Shown: positions 23,601 to 38,600 of the stretch, one piece after another
Position numbering within the stretch: position 1 is the stretch's first letter
Layout: the number at the start of each line of letters is the position of its first letter
Program-made: the position numbers and the translations under genes
Source of the DNA: Prostheceraeus crozeri
Taxonomy: Eukaryota > Platyhelminthes > Polycladida > Euryleptidae
Reading direction: 5' to 3'
Assembly (NCBI GenBank): GCA_907163375.1
Contig: CAJQUW010002095.1
Span: 1,294,239 to 1,358,238, forward strand
DNA length: 64,000 nt
The notes under the pieces: model-generated
The model's input: the letters and a program-made list of their open reading frames with translations, nothing else
The model's database searches: none
What the model was told of the DNA's origin: nothing

Positions 23601-26600
23601 GAATTTGTCAGGTGAATTTAGGTATTGGACGGGCCGAACGATAGCACGTCTCTTGAATCAGGACTGTGGAAGCAATTTAAATCCAAGTTTGGAATCACGC
23701 TCTGGAATCTGTAATCATGCCTATTGCACAAAAAGCATAGCTGTTTCAAGAAAAGTGACTTGGTTCATAGCAGATCTACATGTGCTTGTACTCCCCTTAA
23801 GATACTCGAGTGTGTGAAAACAACTATTCTCTCGAACGAAGTAACCGGTGTGACTGGATTGATTATGTTGCGGTTTGTTTACTGACGGTGGCTAAGCCAT
23901 ATGACAGCCTCACTTCAAATTTTGAATCAATGGGGAAACTTGAATTATTTTCTCGAATATTTTACATTACAGAAGGAATTCCGAAGTGCTATCCTGTCAA
24001 CTGACCGCTACAAGCAGGTCGCCAGTGATCTTTAAGACACTTTATTGCAAGTAGCTTAGTCCACTTGACTTTCGCTAATCATCATTTTGAGGCATTCGTG
24101 CTGAAGCTCTGAAGAAGAGAACCTATGATTGCATTTGCATTGACATTTCTGTTACTGGAATTGATGCAGAAGTGTATCTGCTCCAGAAGTGTATCAAGAA
24201 GTTGCCAACTAAATCGGACAAGACGTAGAAAATGTAGAAGCTTGTCGTGAATCTGGCAGAAATTATGCAGAAAATGTTGAAAATAGAAATTCTAACACGA
24301 ACACGATGTTGTAGAGAAAGACATGTCGTATTTATTTAATAATGAAGTTTGTGATAATGACGTGGAGAAATTCAAGATTTGTTTATATATTGTGTTGATA
24401 CATTCGTGGTGGTTGTCATCAACCTACGAAAGTCTCTTCCCTTTGATTCATGATGCTAGAAGACGCAACCATGCTTCACACGGATAACCGTTGTGATCCG
24501 AAATCGCTATTCTCAATATCCTGTTTACTAGTATCTACAACAATTTTGGAGTAACTGAAGTCTGTATTGAACACCACATTCACACGTTTGACTGAACAAT
24601 CAGGACCTAGATCCAATATACAGCTGTGATGAAGTGAGGAATGAATGGAGACTGTGTCAACGTAAAACCAACATTCGGTCGTTTAATTGCTTTTCTATAT
24701 CACAAAACGAATTTCGAGGAATGCCTCAAAATTCATACTGGAAGCGTGTTCACGAAGGACATGATCTGAATTATCTCTCTCAAGAATCATCAGAACAAAG
24801 AAGAATCAAGCAACAATGAGAAAAAGCATTAACAATCATAGACGTGTTCGGAAATCCAAAGTACAGGTGATTATCACCTCTAGCAAGATGTGTAACCTAT
24901 TGATTTCATGTCATGGCAATGCTTTCCATGAATCAGGGCTTTCGCTGATTAAAGCCGTCGTAGATGTTCACGAGGGCTCCCTGGATGAAGAGGCGCTTGT
25001 GGCGCTGAGCACCATCAGGGACTCATACATTCGGGCAGGCGGATTCATGAACATCAATATCACCAATTCCTTGATACTTTCAGTCAAATAATATTCTCAA
25101 ATGTACACGCAGCATTTGAAAAGAAGATTGCAAAAGGCTATCATTAGAAAGGAAATGGAAGAACTTGACCTGAAAAGAAAACGTGAAAATGAAGCTCCTC
25201 ATGACGAAATAGCAAAGCGGAAACTAGCCATCTAAGTGACGGAGGAGAAATTCATGATGCGAAATCAGAACTCGAGCAAGTATTCTCGCGCGAAGTTATG
25301 GAAAGTAAACAGTCTACTTGGTTGGCTATAGAACAGAAAAAGACCATCACTCGAGCACTTGAAGATCTAGAAAGCAAGGGACAGTTTTCTGCTGACATTC
25401 AATTGATCCTTATATAGTGTATGCTAACATAGTATATAAGCCTCCAAATGGTGATATGCATCTAATCCTAAAATGTACCTTTTTATTTTACCTTACTATC
25501 TGAACTATCTACACACGCTCGCACGTTTCCAATAACATTGAACTGCTGCGGCCGATGACAGACAACAAAGAGATGAAGGCTGAACCTCAGCATCAGCAGA
25601 GTATATGCAAATTGTAATGCAGTCTAACGCATTACGTTACGGAGATATAGATGGGTAGACGGAAGAGATGAAGAATGAAATCATTTTTTAATAAATTGAG
25701 ATGATGTATTCTGCTGATATAGTAGTGCTTATTCTCGAAGACTTAAATCCATGTGTAATTGTTCAGCTGCAATTGAGTGAGTTGGCGCTCACTAAATTGT
25801 TATTTGCTTCTATTGTACGTATTATGGATGATATTGTAGGTTTCATTTTTGTAATCGTGATCGTTCGACCAAATAATTTTGATGTAATCATATTTAGAAC
25901 AAGATTGTTTTATTTTTTTATTCTTTAATTATGCTTTAAATGCATGTTTTTGTAACAGTATATATCTGTCTTGCTGCTGACGTCAGTAATTATTCAAGAG
26001 CAAGCATAGGCTATTTGTTGTTGTTTGCTATTATATTTCCTTTATGTAATCGGGATGGTCCGAACAAATAGTTTTTGAGGTAATTATTTGTTTTATATCT
26101 GCGTTTTTAATACTTGTTTTTCTATCAGTAAATGTCAGTTATTATTTGTTTTTCTATCAATAAATATCATGTGGTTCAATATGTTTCGGGTATATTAAAT
26201 CACACAGGCTCGCAGGATTTCTTCCGTCAATATCTTTTTAATGTTGGCTCAATGTGTGAAATGAATCGAGTTATAATCAGTAAAATGGCATAAATTTCAA
26301 TAATAATTCGGCAAAAGGGCCTTGTAGCTGAATTGCTGAGGGTCTCCTCTTGCCGAAATAGCATATGCCCCATCATATTTGCGAATAAAAAGTTTGTGAA
26401 AAAAGTCTGGTAAGGTTTGTGAAAGTTTGTGAATTTTGCCTCCAGGAAACCGTACGAACCCTGTAAAAATTCAATCGATTAGCAACAGCTCGCTCAGAAA
26501 TGGATCCTCTAACTTCTTGGCTAAGTTTCTTCTTCATCGTTTTGGTAGTCATCATAGTCTCCGATGTTTCGATGTGAGATGTCAGCAGATTGTCATGATT

Positions 26601-29600
26601 TTCGGCAAGCCTTCTTTGATGCTATTCTCTTCTCTCGTTACGCATCCTTTTGTTACTTTATGATACGCCGTCTTCGTCTATTTACTCCATTTGTTTCCAT
26701 GTTTCACTTCCCCTGAATTCATTTATCACTCAATCCACGCAGCCGTTCATGTTTGTAAAAGTTGCACATAATGTCAAAAAGCAAATAGGGGACGATGCAG
26801 AAGTGACAAAAAACATTCAAGACTCGTCACTGAAACCGATCCTCAAGAAGTCGACCAGACATTCGGACAACGAGTATTTCAATCGAAATAAGTAATAGGG
26901 AGCAATAAAACATAATGCACACAATTCATGCTGAAGGATATCAGCTGAATAAATTCCCTTCATACTTTAAAACGCATTTAGTATCTTTTGCATCGTGTTG
27001 TTAAATGACCAGTTCGTTAAACCACGAGGTAATAAAGACATAATAGGACAGCAAATAGTCTTAAAAAACAAAAAAATACACATTTGATTATTAATCATTG
27101 ACAATCATTGACATCATTGACTGCATAAGTACTGATGCTACAAAACTGAGATGGATTATACGTGCTTTAAATATCTAACCTCTTCAGCTTGTTGTCACTC
27201 AATATTCTTTCATGTAAATTACTAGCAAATAAGAATGCATGTGAAGCAATATAGAAGCAATGTGACTGTATCAACATGTCGATATCGGAACTAGCCTCTC
27301 ACATAATTCTGTGTTAGTGTATTGCTTAACTCGAGCTCTGCATGGTGTTTTATGTTGGAATCTTTAATTTTACTATGATTTCGAATTCATTAGCCTAAAA
27401 TATTCTGAAATTATTTTTGCCCTTTGCGAATTCATTTAGGGATTTCTGATTAAATCATAAGTGATACCGAAATCATGACAGGTAGCATAATCTGAATTCT
27501 AGCTGGAATGATGATATTCAGACTTCATGGCTTCGTAGCAGACAGATCACTTTTTACAGATCTCTTAATAGTCGTCACGATCATGACTTCTCATCTCTCG
27601 GCGACTTTGTTGAAATGAATGGTTTAACGTCACTACTCCCCCAAACTGCTGGCTTGGACGGTGCTGACATAGTCAGACCTTAGTCTGGAGCGTTGAGATC
27701 TTTTAGTCCGGATGCCCTTCCGTACGACTTCCAATGACACTTTCGGGGCTCGACCTCGGCCGAAAGATCGCTTGGCCAAGCTTTTAACCACTGTGTCACG
27801 GAGACTGCTTTTAGAAACTATTTTTGCGTTGATTTTAGCATGAACAAAAACAAAGAAAACTGGCTGATGTCTTGCCTCAGTTGACTCAGGTGGTTATCTA
27901 TCTCTAATGATTTTTACAACGAGTTGATTGTAAAGGTGCACCGAACTGAACTGAAACCGATCCTCAAGAAGTCGACCAGACATTCGGACAACAAGTACTT
28001 CAATCGAAATAAGTGATATGGAGTAATAAAACATTATGCACACAATTCATGCTGAAGGATATCAGCTGAATAAATTCCTTTCATACATTAAAACTCATTT
28101 AGTATCTTTTGCATCGTCACGGACAATGATGATTTGCAGCAGTGTCTTTTTATTTAATGAATGCTAATCTCGCATCTCCAAGTTTATTACAAAGTTAAGA
28201 ATTCAGTTAAGTTAAAAGTTTGCAAATAGAATGAAATCGGAAGCTGAGATGGTAAAAGAACTACAACCTCACGTATCTGTTCACAAAAGGGAAGAACGAA
28301 TGGGCAAACAAGTGAGTTCTGTAGTGGAAAGTTAAGAAATTTCTGCGAATAGCTTATACGAATGATGTGCGAGATCAGGGCAGCGTGGCAGCATGGCTGC
28401 ACGAGATACAGCGCCCTCTCAATGAAATTGGAGTTTTTCCTTAAAAGGAAGCTATGCATCAGAAGCTGTCCTCGCTATATTATAGGAATAAGCAATGGTC
28501 TTCATGACATCAACTTATCCTAATCGGATGTTGAATTTCTATGTAGGGTTTGTTATGTTGTTCATGCTTCCAAAAATGGTGGTAGCAAAAATTTTCAAAA
28601 AATCACTATTCAATTATTATCCCTCCTGTAATTAATTCTTAAAATAATACATAGAATAATTTTTACATGTAAAATTATGCATAGAAATACACTATGTATA
28701 GAAATACACTATGTATAGAAATACACTAACGTACACTATATGTGGCATCCAAACAATGGAATACAGTGAAAAAGTATCGACTTATCAAAGGTTTGGTCTG
28801 GTCTGCATTGGTTTAGTCTATCCTTTTTGCTTGATCTTGGCAGACTATCTCAATTGAAATGCAGAAAATATTTAAGAATTCACTTGCGAATATCAAGAAA
28901 TTCCTTTGATCAATATTCTTAAAGTATCTTCAAAACAGGAATGTTTCGTCGGCATTTCTCAGGCAATAGTATTTCCGCCTTATTGTATGTACTCGCATCC
29001 AATGATCAATGAAATATCTGAAGAGTTCAATGATTCAAATTTGAAATTTTATACATTATCATCGCAAAATGACTCACCATATTTTGAAATGACAGAAAAA
29101 TCATTAGCAGATTACTTTATCTATTTCAGATTGATGACGAAGAATTCGGTATTCCTTCATGCAAAACAACGTCAACATTAGAAAGCATCATACATGAGGT
29201 ACGCATTCATCCTTTTAAAATGTTAATATGACTAAGATCCTCAAATGTCATATTGATGATAGGTGTAATGCTTTAGGATTGTTTCCGTGGCTCAGTGGAA
29301 CGTTGTCTTATACAATTTATAGTGCTTTGTGCAATGCACTACAACTGACAATTGAGTGTAATCGATGCAATCATTTATATGTAGGAAGCACAGTCAGATT
29401 CTTCAATAGTTGATGCAAGTAATTGATGAACATCTGCTTCGAGCTCAATGGTATGTGTTCAAAGAACTCCAATTGTGTACTAAAGTAAATATGAAATTAT
29501 TATCAGAGAGGGATGCATATGATATCAATCATGCATAATATCAAATTATGCTTATTAATTTGCTGTCTATAGCGATGTCTTCTTTTTTTCTACATGTTTT

Positions 29601-32600
29601 TGATCTATAAGGCCGTCTGACAGTTGTTAAAATTTGTTGATTGAAATTGACATTAGTTTTTGAAATTAATTTTCTCAACAGCTTTGCCTAATAAAACATT
29701 TCTATCACATCATCAATGTTGCTTGAAATCATTTGTTACTATGAACTGTTATGTGCTGCACATTGAAAGATAGACTTATCTTTGCTACTAATTATTAATT
29801 TTGATAGTAATAGAAAGTTCAGTTGCTATCATTAAACATTCAATAGTGAGATATCATAACTTGTGCTATTTCAAGTATTTTCTTTTAAGGATGAAGAGCA
29901 GATACGAGAGCTTGATAAGGAACTTCTGGCCGTCCCAGAGATAAGTGATGTTATGTCAATGTCTAGTTGTGACAGCTTTCCGACAACTCAACTCTCAACT
30001 TCGGCTCCGTCCGTTACTTCTACGTCCTCGCCGAAATTGTCTCAACGAGTGGAAGCATTGAAAAAACCTAATAGTGGACAACGTAAACATCATAGTCATC
30101 GACATGGGAGATCTATTTCAACATCTAGTTCCGGTCGTGGTTGGAAGAAAGAAGAATCCAACATCGTTTTAAAGCGAGGAGTACTCAGCAGTGTTTCGAC
30201 GCAATTGAGGAGTAACAAAGCCAGAGCTGGTGCACCAACATGTGTGGTAAGAAGCCCATTTTTTAAAAGAATAATGTGATTTTATGGTGAAACCATACTA
30301 AGCCTGCTGAATGAATAATTTGACTACAGCTTTGATAATCGAGCTTTGTTTTAGTTGAAATGCCTAAATTGATGCATAGCATTATGATCAGATATTTTTT
30401 AAACACTTTTGTATAGTAAACTCCTACACAAACAAAGCCTATCTCTGTTCTTGATGATTTTTCATAACGAAGACATCCTTTTAGGCAATTATTTGTTTCA
30501 ATTCATGCAACATAAGAGGGTACAACCAATAAGAGTGATAAATTCATGAGTGTTTTTATCTATGTATCTGTGATTTGTTCTGTAGTTTGTTTAATACGTC
30601 GTATGCTCTCATTGCAGTTTTTCTTCAATTGCCTTTGACATTCATTCGTTAATGTGTTGCGGCACAGTTTCAGAAACTTAATAGGGGGGATTGACTGTGC
30701 ATTTTTTCTAATGATGGGAAAGCATTCATAGTTACACAGCGGATTGAAATCAGTGAATTGTTTCTTATAAGGACTATAAAAATTGTCAGAATTTTTTATA
30801 AATTTATGATAACGCTAGATCACTCGCAACGACCGTCAAAAATTTAGTGTGATTCTAGTAAATATCATGCTTTCTTACTTTTCTGAGAATTGCACATAAT
30901 TTGAAATTGACTTTTCATAGATATTACCTAATACTGACGATTTGGTGAGTATCTACGGCGTGATTGATTTTTTGATAACAGAGTATATAAAGCACTACAA
31001 TGATACAAAGCATTTTAGTAAGCACATTGAATGTTTGATCACTTCCATGGTTTGCTAAATTAAAAATTTATACTTCCGATTATTACATTTCTATTGTGAT
31101 TTTATCTTTCTCGTCCGACTTATTAGACAATAATAGTCATGCGTGTAGGCCGCAGCAATTTGATTGAAATGTCTGACATTTGCAGCCCATATTCGGGATT
31201 TTATGTCCGATTATTGAAATTGACATGTTTGCTATGTATATTCCTTGACTTCCCTTTCAAAATAGATGCGGAAACTTATGGTTAAATGTTGATGTGGTCT
31301 TTTGTATAATTGACGATATAATTTGAATTTTGTTCTTCGTTTATATGTGTGTATATTAATGACTGAATAATGGGGAAATACTGAGGTGGGCGCGATTCGG
31401 AAAAATGAAGTCACGATTGGCGATTATCCGATTCGTCAGCTGAGAGCTCCGATTGCGATTGTCCGATTCAAATTTTAAAAATCAAGTTCCGATTTACGAT
31501 TATCCGATTCGACTTAATCATGATGGTGCTCCATCAAAAGTTTGCACTACAAATATCAATTCAAATTTAACTTTTTAATCTACGGATACTAAAAAAATAC
31601 GAGGGCACTTACAGTTGACAATGACACAGAAATAATTCGAAAGAAAATTGTATTTTTTGGGATATTACATGCAAATGTAGGACTTAATAAAAACGCCCAA
31701 TAAAATTTTATTGGCTCAGGCCATACCAGTGGGTGAAGTTTAATTACGATATCGGTAATAACTTTGAATGACTACCGGTATATCCTGTGGGGAGAAGTTA
31801 AATTGCGATATCGGTAATAACTTTGAATGCCGACCGGTAGGCTACCCTAAAATGTGGATATTTTCGGGTTTGCGGCATTGACAAACCATCAATCAAGAAC
31901 ATACTGTAATCAGTCGAAATGTTCGATGTTTTGTGTTAGAACTATAAGTTGGTTCGTTATGTCATTTGGTGAATGCGTTTTTAACGCCTCTATTAATAAT
32001 TGTAGCCTATCCTAAATATTTCTATACACATGTAAGATTCCATGTATTTTAGGAATCTGTGATGACATGGGGAAATATACGAAGCGTAAAGCTCATATGC
32101 CTACCTACAGGATAACAGGTACAGGCCTCCGTCAATCAAGTCAATCGTTTACTAACATGGTCAACAGAATTTTATTTGAATAAAGTATCCTAGTGATGAT
32201 TTCCGGATTATAAGGTAAAACCAATATGAGTAGTGTATTTAACTTCAAATTAGACGCAGTTCCTTGCTGAACTTTTAGAACAGTAGAACATTTCGTACAT
32301 TAAGCATTATCTTTGCTGATTTTGAAGAACAATTCCAAAGAACTCGGAGGGCTCAAACTGTATCTGTCCGCCCGTTCGTCGACATCTAAGGTTGTTGATG
32401 TGGTTGGCGTCCCTTGTTGTTGAGAGTTCTGTCCGCTACAAGTTTTCTTCGCGCTGGTTAAAAATGTCTTCATTTTTCTGTGTGGCTATATGGTTGTGAT
32501 CTGGTGCAACTCCAATATAAAAATGATTTCCTTCATCAATGACTTATACACAATTACTATGACGCTGCATAAAGTACACAAAGTGGGATTGACGGGCGCT

Positions 32601-35600
32601 TATTATCTGAGTGACTGAGCCCAAAGATTCGGCGAGCATTGGTCTCATTGTTTTGATAGTTGGAGACACACGCGTTTTCAAACCGCCATTCGATCGGTCG
32701 GCGCGGTGAGACCACAGACGACAGTGAGAGAGTAAATCTATAACCAATCCCTGTTCTGATTGAACAAGCTTTTCTTCCACCTGCTACATGAATGTTGTAA
32801 AGAATAATGTTAAGATATCAAACAGTGCGATTCGATTATCCGAACCGATTTTTCGACCTTCTTCCGATTCGATTATTCAATTTGAAAATGAAGTTCCGAA
32901 TATTCGGATAATCGGACTATTTAGTCAGATTATCCGATTGCCCACCTCTGGGGAAATATAATATTGAATCTCCTCACTGCTCCAAAGCTTGATTATTCTC
33001 TTATCACTATCGCAATCGCGTTATCTACTGTAGATGTGTGTGTGCTTTGTAGTTTTGTGCTTTTGTAGATTGATTCTTATAGTCTTGTTGATCGATTGGA
33101 ATCATTTTATTAATTGCTTAAACTAAATACCGGGTATTTAACCACACCACCATGCTGCTATAGTTAAAAAAATGCACCGGTTGTTATTGAAAATGTTTTG
33201 CTGAATCTAAGCAGTCAGAATGCTTCAAAGGTAAATAGAAAATGATGAAATCAACTGTGTTACATGAAAGTTGCCGGAAACTGAAAGGTAAAATATTTGT
33301 TAGAAAATTAAGACCTGCAATGAAATCCCTATTAAGATGGTAATCTGAAAAAATATCACAGTTTCAATTGAGTTCGAACCACTCGTACATCAAAACTTAT
33401 CATAGCTACTGGCAGGGCTGCGGTGTCGATGTCGGTTTCGGTGTCGTGGTGTCGTGCTTTTCTCGAAGACACTGACGACCTCGAGGGCGTCGACGAAGAC
33501 ATCAGCCAGGAAGAGGTCGGTGTCGGTGTCATCCTTGCTTTAACGACACCGACACCGACCCAGGGAGAAAAAGCACGACATCACGACACTGAAACCGACA
33601 TTCACACCGCAACCCTGGTAGTTGCTATGACAAGTTTTGATGTACGAGTGGTTCGAGCTCAGTTGAAACCTGATGCTTTTTTTTCAGATGAGCATATTAA
33701 TAAGGATTTCATTGCAGGTCTTCATTTTTTTAACATTTTATTTTTCAGTTTCCGGCAACCTTCATATAATGTAGGTGATTTCATCATTTTCGAGTTGCTT
33801 TGAAAGCATGCTAACTGCTTAGATTCAACGAAACAGCATTCAATAACTATATTTTACAGCTATAGCAACATGGTGGTTTCTCAATCGAATGTCAGAATGA
33901 AATTAATCTACACTTCATTCAACCATTTAATATTAAGATGTAAAAAATACTTTTATAAACTTGACATATCATATCTTAGATTTTCAGGGACTTTTATTGT
34001 TCTACATGTAGTTTAGATTGTTCTGTGGAAAACATTCTGCTACTCGTCCGAAAATAGATACAATCTTCTAGGAGTTATCACCACTTTTAAGTGCAGTATC
34101 ACATAAATCAGATATTAGCTAAGTAAAAAAAAATAATAACTAGTGCTCGCAAAATTCTCACATGTCCCAAACTCGGGAAGGCACTAAAATCTGGAATAGA
34201 TGAACAAGCTGATGGACTGGCCACTAGATAGTCTGCTCTGAGTTTTTCTATCCTAGCTTCGCCGTTGGGTTGATAATCGTGACAAATTACAGAATGCTAG
34301 TTCGACTGAGTGACCTATATAGTAGAGAAAAGCGTCCACTAACTAGAACTATTTGAACACTTAACTCCTTGGTAAGCACAGACGCGATGTTCATGTAAAG
34401 ACTACAAGGACGCGTCAGTATGGCTGGCAAAAGCCAAATACTGAATGGATTGATTGCATTTCAACTTTTCAAGATTTCGATTATCTAATCAATATTGAAC
34501 CTAATCGAATAATTGCTGTGTGATTTTGTTTTCTTTCAGGCTTTCACATACTACATTGCGGTTGGAACAGGTCATGGTTTGACTTTTGTCTATGGTAAGT
34601 TGGTATATGAACAACTAATTGTCAATTTCAAGGGAATGGAAATCAGTGACAGCAACGTTAAAAAACAACGCAAGTAGAATATAGTGTATGCCTAAATATC
34701 AAATTGATTCAAATACATTACTATCCCATGGAAAGACAGAACTTTGTCTTCTCGCTATCTTTATAGACGGTATCTTAAAAACCTTCGAACGTTCGAATCA
34801 CTTGTGGTGACTTCCTTTAATTACCTTATCAGGTACAGGCACTGCAATGTTTGGGCTTGCCGTGGAACGAGATTTCTTCGTCTCATTCCCATCCCATTCC
34901 CACAGGATTTTTCAAAATTTGTGATTATTTCCCATAATAATTCCTATAGGCCAAATATCTCTTTGGTAAGCTTAACCGACTGAAGCCCTAAGCAACTAGG
35001 TTAGGTGGCATCACCCATTGCAAAGTGCAAGTATTCTGTGTAAAGATGAGCGATCCTACCCGAAACCCTACCCGAACCCGAATGCTCGGGTTCGGGTCGG
35101 GTTCGGGTAGAGCAATTAAGAACTCGGGTCGGGTAGGATTACTTCTTTTATCTAAAACCCGAAATAACCCGAACTCGGGTTTTTTTGGGTTGGAGCATAC
35201 AAATTTGAAAAATGTTAAGAATTTTAAAAATTATTTTCTGTGAAGTTAGTACTGTTTCATGTGCACCTGTAGTTTAATGAAGTTTTTCAAGAAATTGTGG
35301 CTTATCACATTCTCATTGTGAATTATTGATCTAATAAAATACTTTGCGCTACATATTTTGCTTCTAAAACAAGGAAAGATCATTATCAAATTAATTGAAT
35401 CTGTTCTTGTGGTCTGTAACGGTCTCATTCTCATGATGACATGTAGATCGTGGCTCGCAGGATGGACGGAAAGAAATGAAATTAATGTAAGATAAGCTTT
35501 ACATAGGAACGCAAGCTTCACTATACATCAAATATTATATAATTGAAATTTTAGCATCTATCTGCAGAATTATGTTGTTACATGTAATGATGCAGCTCAG

Positions 35601-38600
35601 CTGCTCGGACCTTGACATCTCCATTAGCATTGAGAGTCAAAGTGTCTCAATCAGAGTTTTGAAGGAGTATGCTGCAACTCTTATAATATATCGCGAAACA
35701 GTCAATTTTTTTGTAAAGATTCCGAATTTTGTCATGTATTGTAGATTATAATAATTTCGTGGGTAATTCCGCTACTTATTTAGTATTTGTTTGAATACTT
35801 TATTAGACTAGAGAAAATAATATACTAACTACTGCGTAATTTAATAAAATACTAAAATAATACTACTAAGAAGTTGAAATAATGAAGACTGATATTTTCA
35901 TCATATCTTGTTACGTTCTACGTTGTAATGTCTACGTTGAATCATTCCATGCACAATTTTCTTTAGAAATGAAGACTGATATTTTCATCATATATTGCGT
36001 AACTATGAAATCGTGCAACAGACGCAAGAAAAAATAGTAAGCTCTATTGGAGCTTCTCACATTTTTGTGATATTTCCCATAACTAAAATTGCCATTCCCA
36101 TGGGAAATCCCGCTACCACGGCAAGCCTGGCAATTTTACATATGTGGTCTCGAGAAAAATCGTCAAAAAATGCTATCAGGAATCAGGAGAAATCAGTAGC
36201 TGTCAATTTAATTACTTACTTGTTTCTTAGAATTGTGTTTTAGAAGTCTGCGTATTCAGAAGTTCTAATACTAGCAAGGTTGGCATGTTTAAAAAGATCC
36301 AACCAAAAAACCCATGGGTTTCCTAATTTTTCAAAATGACAAGTTAGCATTTTTTAAACGGGGTAAGTGTATTTTTGAAAAATATTTGCATTATGCAAAT
36401 ATGATTCGTGGAATTTTTTGAATTTAAAGTTAAGTTTCAATTTTCGGTAGTGTATGCAAATTATGATGATTTGAGCAAGCCTTTTGGATAGATTATTAAA
36501 TAAAATTTTTGATTATTGTGATAGAAAATGATATATTTTTTCAGTCGCAATTACACATTTGGGCAACAAACTTTATGACTGCAAAAGATGCTTTATTATT
36601 TTTTGTTATGATATAATTAATAATTCTGAATGATGATACTAAAATTATTTTCAATTAATTAATTATAGTTACTTTGCAATTCATTTGTCAATGACATTTT
36701 GCATCAAAATTTCAAGCTTGAAGTTCTGTTGCCTTTGAGCCATGGCAAAAAAGTAGCCAAATTTAGAATTGAATCATTTTTCAAAAAGGATTCAGAATGC
36801 TTTCGCATCTCCTAAACTTCTAAAGCATAGTCCATAATTTCAGAAAAAGCTAGGGCGTTTATCTAGCAGCTTTCACTATTCAAATTTGCACTTACACTGG
36901 TGACAAATTAGCATGTCGTTGGAGAGTTGAGCGATATTACCTTCACTACATTAAACTAGCATTTCCAGATTCCTTAATAATTTCAACTGAAATTATAAAA
37001 GCAGTGAGGTTGTTTACTGATCCAAAAAGTGGCAAAGTTCACAAAAATCATGAAACGTCGGGTCATATCTTCTCTGGCATTAGTGACAACCTCTCGAAAT
37101 CGAGGCATTGATTCCATCAGTTGCTGCATTTTCAATCCATTATGTCATTTCGTTATAAGTCTGATGACAAACTCCTGCTTGTCGCTGATGGAGTGAGAGA
37201 GCATCACTGTCGCTCCCAAAAACTTTACGAGTTCCTTGATGAGGTTTATATCGGAGCCCGGAGGGATTCACTTGCAACTGCAATTTCAGGAATCTCTAGT
37301 CTTGTATGAATGCTTTCACCAGAAAAACTTACTGATCACTCTCCAACATAGAAACTTCTCTTTTTGCGCGATGGGTGGGTGTACTGTCATTTTAGAAAGC
37401 GATAGATTCATCCTGCAAACTGACCATGTTGGTCATCGCTCGTATCCACAGGATCATTAAGGCAGTCGTCCTGACCGACATTATTCTTGCTTGGAGACCG
37501 ACTTGTAGCAAGGAGCATTTTCTGATTATGATTCATCGGGACGTGCTGTCGTCAAACAGTTTGATGGAACTCCTGTCCTATGCGCCTGTGCACCAGCCAG
37601 TACCCATTTGGCGCACAGAGACTAAAGCGTGATTCTTCAGACCAGAGAATGCGCTTCTATTGCTCGACTGACCTTCCCTTATGCTCCGTAGTCCTACTCA
37701 GTCACGCTTTCTTCATGCTTTTAGTGAATAATGGCCTTAATTTTGGTTTGTGGGTGAAGTAGGCCACCCCATGCCTAGGAGTCTGAGAAGTCCACCCTCT
37801 TTCGACTATGCAGACCCTGATGTTCCATGAAGACCACTGGTTGATGACCATGATCGCATGAAACTCTGTAGAAACCCGACGATGATTATTCTTTATTTTT
37901 TGATTACAGGTCGCCTTTGAATAGGTGGACTGCCAGACATGGATTCTGGGCGATGTTCCATTCTCTTGATGATTCGGTCGACGGCACAGAAATATTTGCT
38001 AACTTTTGAGATTTTGCTGTGTTTGAAAATCTATTTTCAAATTCGTGATACTACTACAAAAAGATACACAGTTTTCTTGTACAAATTAATTTGAAGCACA
38101 AATGATGTGAAACATACGAGTAATATCAGAAAATTCCCGAAATTTCAGCTAAAAAATGGGATGAGCAAGACTTAATTTAATGTCACCAGTATGCATCAAT
38201 CATGCTGCTGTAGAAGTTAGATGAAAGTTATCACACCGCTCAGGTACCGATTTTGATAAAATATAGTGCCCATCTGTTTTTGAAAAATGGAAAAATTGGT
38301 TTGGGCATGAATTTACTTTACATCATAAATTTCATGATTTACTTGCATTTTTAGCACATTTCAAAAAAGTTAATTGTGTTGGGAGTTGTGTTAACATAAG
38401 AAAATACTCAAGTTGGCAATTGATAAATGTCATGTTCGAACTTTTTGGCTGATTTATACATTTTTTGTCAAATACAAAACTTTATACATTCAGACCACCA
38501 TATCGGAGACAATCAATTTTAACAGAAGTAATTTATCTCATGAGTGACATCAATTGATATTGCCTGTATCTATTTGAAAATGTATACCACCTGTGCAAAA

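Noticed and set aside
33423-33803. 126-codon open frame with repeats of VSV and TPTPT
   Set aside because: It lies on the inner arms of the 730-bp palindrome. Its repeats follow from GGTGTCG-type motifs, and no domain is visible.
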